Source of the DNA: Salinispira pacifica | Lineage (GTDB): Bacteria > Spirochaetota > Spirochaetia > DSM-27196 > Salinispiraceae | Assembly: GCF_000507245.1 (NCBI RefSeq) | Contig: NC_023035.1 | Location: 3,453,570 to 3,517,569, forward strand | Length of the DNA: 64,000 bases | Direction: 5' to 3' | Made by a program: the position numbers and the translations under genes | Shown: in pieces, positions 60,001 to 64,000 of the stretch | Numbering within the stretch: the stretch's first letter is position 1 | Layout of the letters: each line of letters begins with the position of its first letter | The notes under the pieces: model-generated | The model's database searches: none | The model's input: the letters and a program-made list of their open reading frames with translations, nothing else | What the model was told of the DNA's origin: nothing

Positions 60001-61401
60001 ATGTCGGATACAAACAATTTTCAGCTGCAGCTCAGGGAAGGTATTCAGGCCCGGGCAGTCCAGCTCTCACAACAGCTCATCTCGGAAATGAAGGAGAACT
60101 GGCGGAGTTATCAGACCAACGTCGACTCCATCTACTCCCTGCTCCTCAAGAAAGGACTTCTTCGGGAAGACCCGTATAAAAAAGAACATCACGTCAGCGA
60201 TATTACTTCTCCCAAAGACGCTCCCTTCGGCGACAGCTACAAGGATGATGAACTGAGCATTCGACTCTCGGAATATCTTTCGGTTCTCGACTTCCTGAAC
60301 AACTACAGCTCCTTCACCCTTGAGGCCATCGATCTGAAGCAGGTGAAAAAACTGCACACTCTGTTGAACTTCATCCGCTTTGCCGATTTTTCAACAAATT
60401 CCACCAAGAACACCACCAGGGCCCTGGCTGTTGTAATAGATAAAGTCAAAAAAGGTTCGGACACCCTCTCCGTCGGCGCAATTCAGTCCAGTCTGAATCA
60501 GCTTTCGGATATCCACAAAAAGCTGGAAAAACAGCTCAAGGAACTCTCCCAGTTCAAGAGGGAAGAATACAAGCTCCAGGTGAGGGAAAACATCATGGAA
60601 AATCTGGACCTGGGAAACTCCGTCCCCAGGGAGATATTCATCAAGGAGCTGAAGAAAGAGTTTCAGCGGCAAAAAGGTCCCCTGCCCTTCTACCCCGAAC
60701 TGATAGAAGAAATTCATGAAGAAAGCTTCGGGGAAACGGCCGAAACCAAACAGCAGGCAGTGCTGAAAAAGGTGGCGGTGCAGAAAAAGCAGTCAGGCGA
60801 CTCAAACGCCCAGGCCAACCTGAAACCGCTGATCATCGACGCCCTGCGCATTCTGGCCAACTCCACCCGCCACATCGACACGGCGCTGGACAAAATGCGC
60901 AGCAATTCCCAGGTAATCGAAAACCGCCCCCGAACCTTCATGGAAAAGTTCAAACTCTGGGTCATTCAGCTCACCAGCGGCAAGGAAGAGCGTACCATTT
61001 ATGAAATCGAGGTGATCGATCCGGCAACCTCCGTCCATATCACCAAGAACCTGGATTTTGAGTCCTTCATATCCAGCGCAGCCAAAAAAACAAAGAACCT
61101 CAACGGCTTGCTGTCCAAAGGTTCCGCCCTCTACCAGAAATTGATGAACGCCGATGAGGACCAGGTATTCTCCTATCTTGACCGGGCAACCCGGGATGTC
61201 TCGGAGATCAACAAAACCCTGGACGCCCTGGACACCTTCTTCAAAACCGAAGTGAGCCGCTACGAGCGGGACAAAATCCGCGGCGTCAAAAATGAAGTTG
61301 CGGCAGTAAAAGGCAACCTCCACAACGCCAGTCAGAAAAAACACGAATATGTCGCCCGGAAAGAAGAACGGGACCAGCTGAAAAAGCTGGGGCTGGGGTG
61401 A
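60001..61401 (+). CDS. Uncharacterised coiled-coil cytoplasmic protein
   Basis: 466 residues, no signal peptide. Long helical and charged stretches (SSLNQLSDIHKKLEKQLKELSQFKREEYK; RKARERD-like KEERDQLKKLG end). A beta-containing segment (EERTIYEIEVIDPATSVHITKNLDFESF) interrupts near residue 335. No family recognised; it looks like a lineage-restricted protein. No ribosome binding site is present; a -10 box TATACT lies only 10 bases before the ATG, so the mRNA may be nearly leaderless. Confidence 0.8.
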   Translation: MSDTNNFQLQLREGIQARAVQLSQQLISEMKENWRSYQTNVDSIYSLLLKKGLLREDPYKKEHHVSDITSPKDAPFGDSYKDDELSIRLSEYLSVLDFLNNYSSFTLEAIDLKQVKKLHTLLNFIRFADFSTNSTKNTTRALAVVIDKVKKGSDTLSVGAIQSSLNQLSDIHKKLEKQLKELSQFKREEYKLQVRENIMENLDLGNSVPREIFIKELKKEFQRQKGPLPFYPELIEEIHEESFGETAETKQQAVLKKVAVQKKQSGDSNAQANLKPLIIDALRILANSTRHIDTALDKMRSNSQVIENRPRTFMEKFKLWVIQLTSGKEERTIYEIEVIDPATSVHITKNLDFESFISSAAKKTKNLNGLLSKGSALYQKLMNADEDQVFSYLDRATRDVSEINKTLDALDTFFKTEVSRYERDKIRGVKNEVAAVKGNLHNASQKKHEYVARKEERDQLKKLGLG

Positions 61402-61470
61402 GGGCGCTTTCATCCTGTAACCAATTTCATCCAATAATCCGGAAAATGCGAATCATATAACTCGGTAAAA

Positions 61471-61499
61471 TTGATATTATCTGTCGCTGGTTCTATACT
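61471..61499 (+). promoter_or_regulatory. Promoter of the outer-membrane-type protein gene
   Basis: TTGATA at 61471-61476, 17-base spacer, TATACT at 61494-61499. Confidence 0.75.
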
Positions 61500-61520
61500 A
61501 CCCTTCATGGAGGAATTCAC

Positions 61521-63245
61521 ATGAAGAAAACAGCAGTAGCAGTAATTGCCATCCTGGCAATAGTCTCGGGTATTTCGGCCCAGGAGGCCGTATTCACCGA
61601 CGGATCAAACACATACATTTCTACCCAGGGCCACGAGATGAATGCCTACGATTATTTAATCAATCCGGCATATTCTGAAATGTTCCAGGGCAGAACCCTG
61701 TTTTTTGCTCTGGATAACAGCGGAACCCAATTCGGCGCCCCCCAGGGTATCGAAGCCCTACGTGCCGGCTGGGCGGTAAACGACGGACTTGGCTTCATGT
61801 TCGATTATGAAACCCTCAGCGATGCGGATACCGCAAAAGAGGAAGGAAACACTGAACTGGATTACGGAACATATGATCAGGTGACAGGCCAATATGCCAC
61901 CATCACCGAGAGTGTAAACCAGTTCCTGAAGAACAACAGAAACCGCCACAACCTGCTATTCCACAGTCTGCTGGCACTGGACGGCGGGCTTGGTCTTGCG
62001 TTTCAGCTCCATTTCGCCCTTGACTCCTACTCCACCCATCAACTGGAGTATACAAACACATATACAGACACCGCCGATGTGAGCGAAGCGAGCCTGGATA
62101 CAAAGGGTGACCGCACCGAAACACTGAACAGCCTTCTCAACTCCAACGGCACAAACAGGATCGCATTGGACACAGAACTGGGACTGAATACAGGGTCCCT
62201 GCGAAGCAGAATTGCCCTTGGCATCGCATTGGACAATCTCCGGTTGAACAGCAGCTATACTGAAACAGTTACAGATTTTGATGCAGTTGCAGGAATAGAT
62301 GAAACAATCAGGGACAGCGAGACCATCGAAAGCAGAGAAGGGGCATACTACACAACCAACGGAGACAACGAAAATGCTTCAATCGGCATGAATTTCAATG
62401 ACCCCACTGCACTCACTGCCCTCTACGCAGGCATCGGTTCGGAAACCGAGCTTCCCCTGGGCGAGCTTTCTCTGATCATCCCCTTCACCTTCGGCATGGA
62501 AATCCCTCTGGGAGCAGAATCTGTAGCGACCAGCACTACAGTAACCTACGATGATGCTGCAGCGGATAATCCGGAGACAGGAAGAACCTCTACCATTATC
62601 ACCACATCACTGGACTCAGCTCTCTACCTGGATTTCATGGCCGGAGCAGGACTGGAGAAAGAGTACAATCCCGCCGATGGCGTCCGGGTTATTCTCAGCC
62701 CCACACTCACCGGTGCATTCGGCATCTCAAACGATGTACGAAGCAGAACAGAAGCTGTTCAGACCCAGGTGGATGCAAACAGTGACGGGGACTATGAAGA
62801 TGCCGGCACAGATACTGATACCACCTACACCGAAAGCGGATACGAGTATCAGCGAAAAAACTATGAAACCACCATAGCTCTGGATATCCCGCTGAGTGCC
62901 AGCTGGGAAGCCAATGAGTTACTCACCTTCCAGGCCGGATACAGCATGGGAGTAGAGTTTATTATCGATGCATTGAACACCCTGATAACCGGAGATGCGG
63001 GTTATATCTATGAAGCGTTCAGTGACAATCTGGAAGATGCAAACTCTTATGCCCAGCGGACGAAGGACGGCAGCAGCAGCCAAAGCACCCCCGATTCATC
63101 AACCAGCTTCGATTTCGGATTCACCAGCGGCGGCAGCTTCGGTGTGCAGCTGAATATTTCCGAGAACTTTATGGTGGATCTCAAGGCAACAGGCACCCAG
63201 GTTGAATTCGATGCATTCACCGTAATGGGTATCATGAAGTACTAA
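61521..63245 (+). CDS. Probable outer-membrane beta-barrel protein
   Basis: 574 residues with a cleavable signal peptide (AVIAILAIVSGISAQ). The mature protein alternates hydrophobic and polar residues in many short strands (LGFMFDYETL, RIALGIALDNLRLN, LSLIIPFTFGMEIPL, TIALDIPLSASWEANELLTFQAGYSMGVEF). Loops are Asp/Thr/Glu-rich, some resembling calcium sites (DANSDGDYEDAGTD). It ends in VMGIMKY, close to an aromatic-terminated barrel end. GGAGG precedes the ATG. It is 10 bases from a lipoprotein gene, and the pair is probably co-expressed. No specific family named. Confidence 0.78.
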   Translation: MKKTAVAVIAILAIVSGISAQEAVFTDGSNTYISTQGHEMNAYDYLINPAYSEMFQGRTLFFALDNSGTQFGAPQGIEALRAGWAVNDGLGFMFDYETLSDADTAKEEGNTELDYGTYDQVTGQYATITESVNQFLKNNRNRHNLLFHSLLALDGGLGLAFQLHFALDSYSTHQLEYTNTYTDTADVSEASLDTKGDRTETLNSLLNSNGTNRIALDTELGLNTGSLRSRIALGIALDNLRLNSSYTETVTDFDAVAGIDETIRDSETIESREGAYYTTNGDNENASIGMNFNDPTALTALYAGIGSETELPLGELSLIIPFTFGMEIPLGAESVATSTTVTYDDAAADNPETGRTSTIITTSLDSALYLDFMAGAGLEKEYNPADGVRVILSPTLTGAFGISNDVRSRTEAVQTQVDANSDGDYEDAGTDTDTTYTESGYEYQRKNYETTIALDIPLSASWEANELLTFQAGYSMGVEFIIDALNTLITGDAGYIYEAFSDNLEDANSYAQRTKDGSSSQSTPDSSTSFDFGFTSGGSFGVQLNISENFMVDLKATGTQVEFDAFTVMGIMKY

Positions 63246-63255
63246 GGAGATAACT

Positions 63256-64000
63256 ATGTTACGTAAAATACTCAGTATTGCCGGGCTCATCGCCGCGGCA
63301 ATGCTGCTCAGCGGTTGTCCGGGCTTGCTCACTTCAAGCCTGAACAGCGACCTGGTGATTTCCCTGGGACGATTCCGTCCCGAGGAAAACGGCGGGCTTG
63401 TATCAGCCGTGGGCGGCGAAATGCATATACCGGTACAAATCAGCGACCTGTCGGGAAATGAAGTTACCGGCCCATTCGATGTGAGTTTCACCCTCTCCGG
63501 AGATGCTGATTTAAGCACCGACGGCGATAACATCGATGCGGGAAGCGCAAGCATTACAGACGGGACAGTTCAAAATGTTTCCCTGGATGTTCCTGCCGCT
63601 GTGGTTGCAGGAGGTTATACTCTGTTTGCAAGTTTTTCTGCGGCTGAGGGCGATCCTGCGGTGGAAATCGGAGATGAACTGCTGAACATCGGAAGTGTGG
63701 GCATTAATTTTCTGGCTACAAATGAAGCGGATCTTGAAATCCAATTTGTCGATCCCCAAAGTATTTTCCGGAATGCAGGATCCACCTTTAATCTTTCCTA
63801 CCGGGTAAGCAACACCGGAGGCAAGGCAATCAGCTCCGGCACAGATATTCTCACCGATTTCGAAATCGATATAGATGGTACTCCTACCGAGTTCGGCAGC
63901 AACACCATCACATTGGAAAACGATCTGTTCCCCACTGATTATGTGACAGCAACTGCTGAAATCAGCATGCCCACTCTCACCCAGATGGCTGCAGATGCAT
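63256..64000 (+). CDS. Lipoprotein with CARDB-like domain, cut by the window end
   Basis: 248 residues are visible, with no stop before the edge. The signal peptide ends in LLSGC (Cys21). A first Ig-like region (VISLGRFRPEENGGLV ... FDVSFTLSGDADLS) is followed by ADLEIQFVDPQSIFRNAGSTFNLSYRVSNTGGKA, typical of CARDB adhesion-like domains. AAGGAGATAACT lies before the ATG. Co-transcribed with the barrel-like protein before it; probably an envelope partner. Confidence 0.85.
   Translation, partial: MLRKILSIAGLIAAAMLLSGCPGLLTSSLNSDLVISLGRFRPEENGGLVSAVGGEMHIPVQISDLSGNEVTGPFDVSFTLSGDADLSTDGDNIDAGSASITDGTVQNVSLDVPAAVVAGGYTLFASFSAAEGDPAVEIGDELLNIGSVGINFLATNEADLEIQFVDPQSIFRNAGSTFNLSYRVSNTGGKAISSGTDILTDFEIDIDGTPTEFGSNTITLENDLFPTDYVTATAEISMPTLTQMAADA

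Overview
The window reads as a free-living member of the Spirochaetota (Spirochaetaceae-like). Support is indirect but consistent: many lipoproteins with spirochaete-style lipoboxes, several long coding regions with no family I recognise, an RsbU/STAS/HATPase partner-switching set, a response regulator-GGDEF signalling operon, and surface or outer-membrane proteins in tandem. The gut-type ancestors of host-restricted treponemes are less likely because aroA, argA, glgP and a thiosulfate-type transporter are present. I cannot name the species. No tRNA, rRNA or CRISPR array is visible.

Layout. 1-2260: 3' part of a GAF-SpoIIE phosphatase gene, a STAS anti-anti-sigma factor and an anti-sigma kinase, closed by a terminator. 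2337-6290: a lipoprotein alpha/beta hydrolase gene cut in two by a complete IS66 element (2467-4820, 8-bp target duplication CATACGGT), with another lipoprotein upstream. 6314-10392: a short palindrome-ended repeat, an unknown gene, and glycogen phosphorylase with its promoter and terminator. 10478-12703: a group II intron with its reverse transcriptase, next to slyD. 13427-16139: a sugar-nucleotide transferase, a second palindrome-ended repeat, a candidate small RNA and two uncharacterised genes. 16268-21425: one minus-strand operon (glycosyltransferase, lipoprotein, sensor kinase, receiver-GGDEF protein). 21464-24464: M48 protease, bcp, a third copy of the repeat, and an endonuclease/phosphatase-fold lipoprotein.

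24626-38166 is a surface-protein island. A lipoprotein and a two-repeat InlB-B-type lipoprotein flank a 3681-residue exported protein. Its gene holds nearly identical in-frame units of 819 bp (three in tandem, the last cut short, plus one apart) and 864 bp (two copies). It ends in a FlgD-Ig/sorting-signal-like domain.

38234-45398: transglutaminase-like protein, bacteriohemerythrin coupled to an esterase, aroA plus a HAD phosphatase, and divergent AEC and YeeE/YedE transporters that share a promoter motif. 45520-51332: htpG, a family 2 glycoside hydrolase and a quinone-oxidoreductase-like protein. 51346-59045: argA, a DUF4230 pair, trxA under a palindromic operator, a CBS/CorC membrane protein, a structured non-coding transcript or leader, and leuS. 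59230-64000: a lipoprotein, a coiled-coil protein, an outer-membrane-type protein and a lipoprotein cut by the window end.

The strongest observations are: exact reconstruction of the IS66-split hydrolase (357 codons, in frame, catalytic His on the far side of the element); a family of three roughly 141-144 bp repeats with 18-19 bp inverted ends; the homogenised giant surface gene; and two candidate small RNAs, each with a promoter and a terminator.
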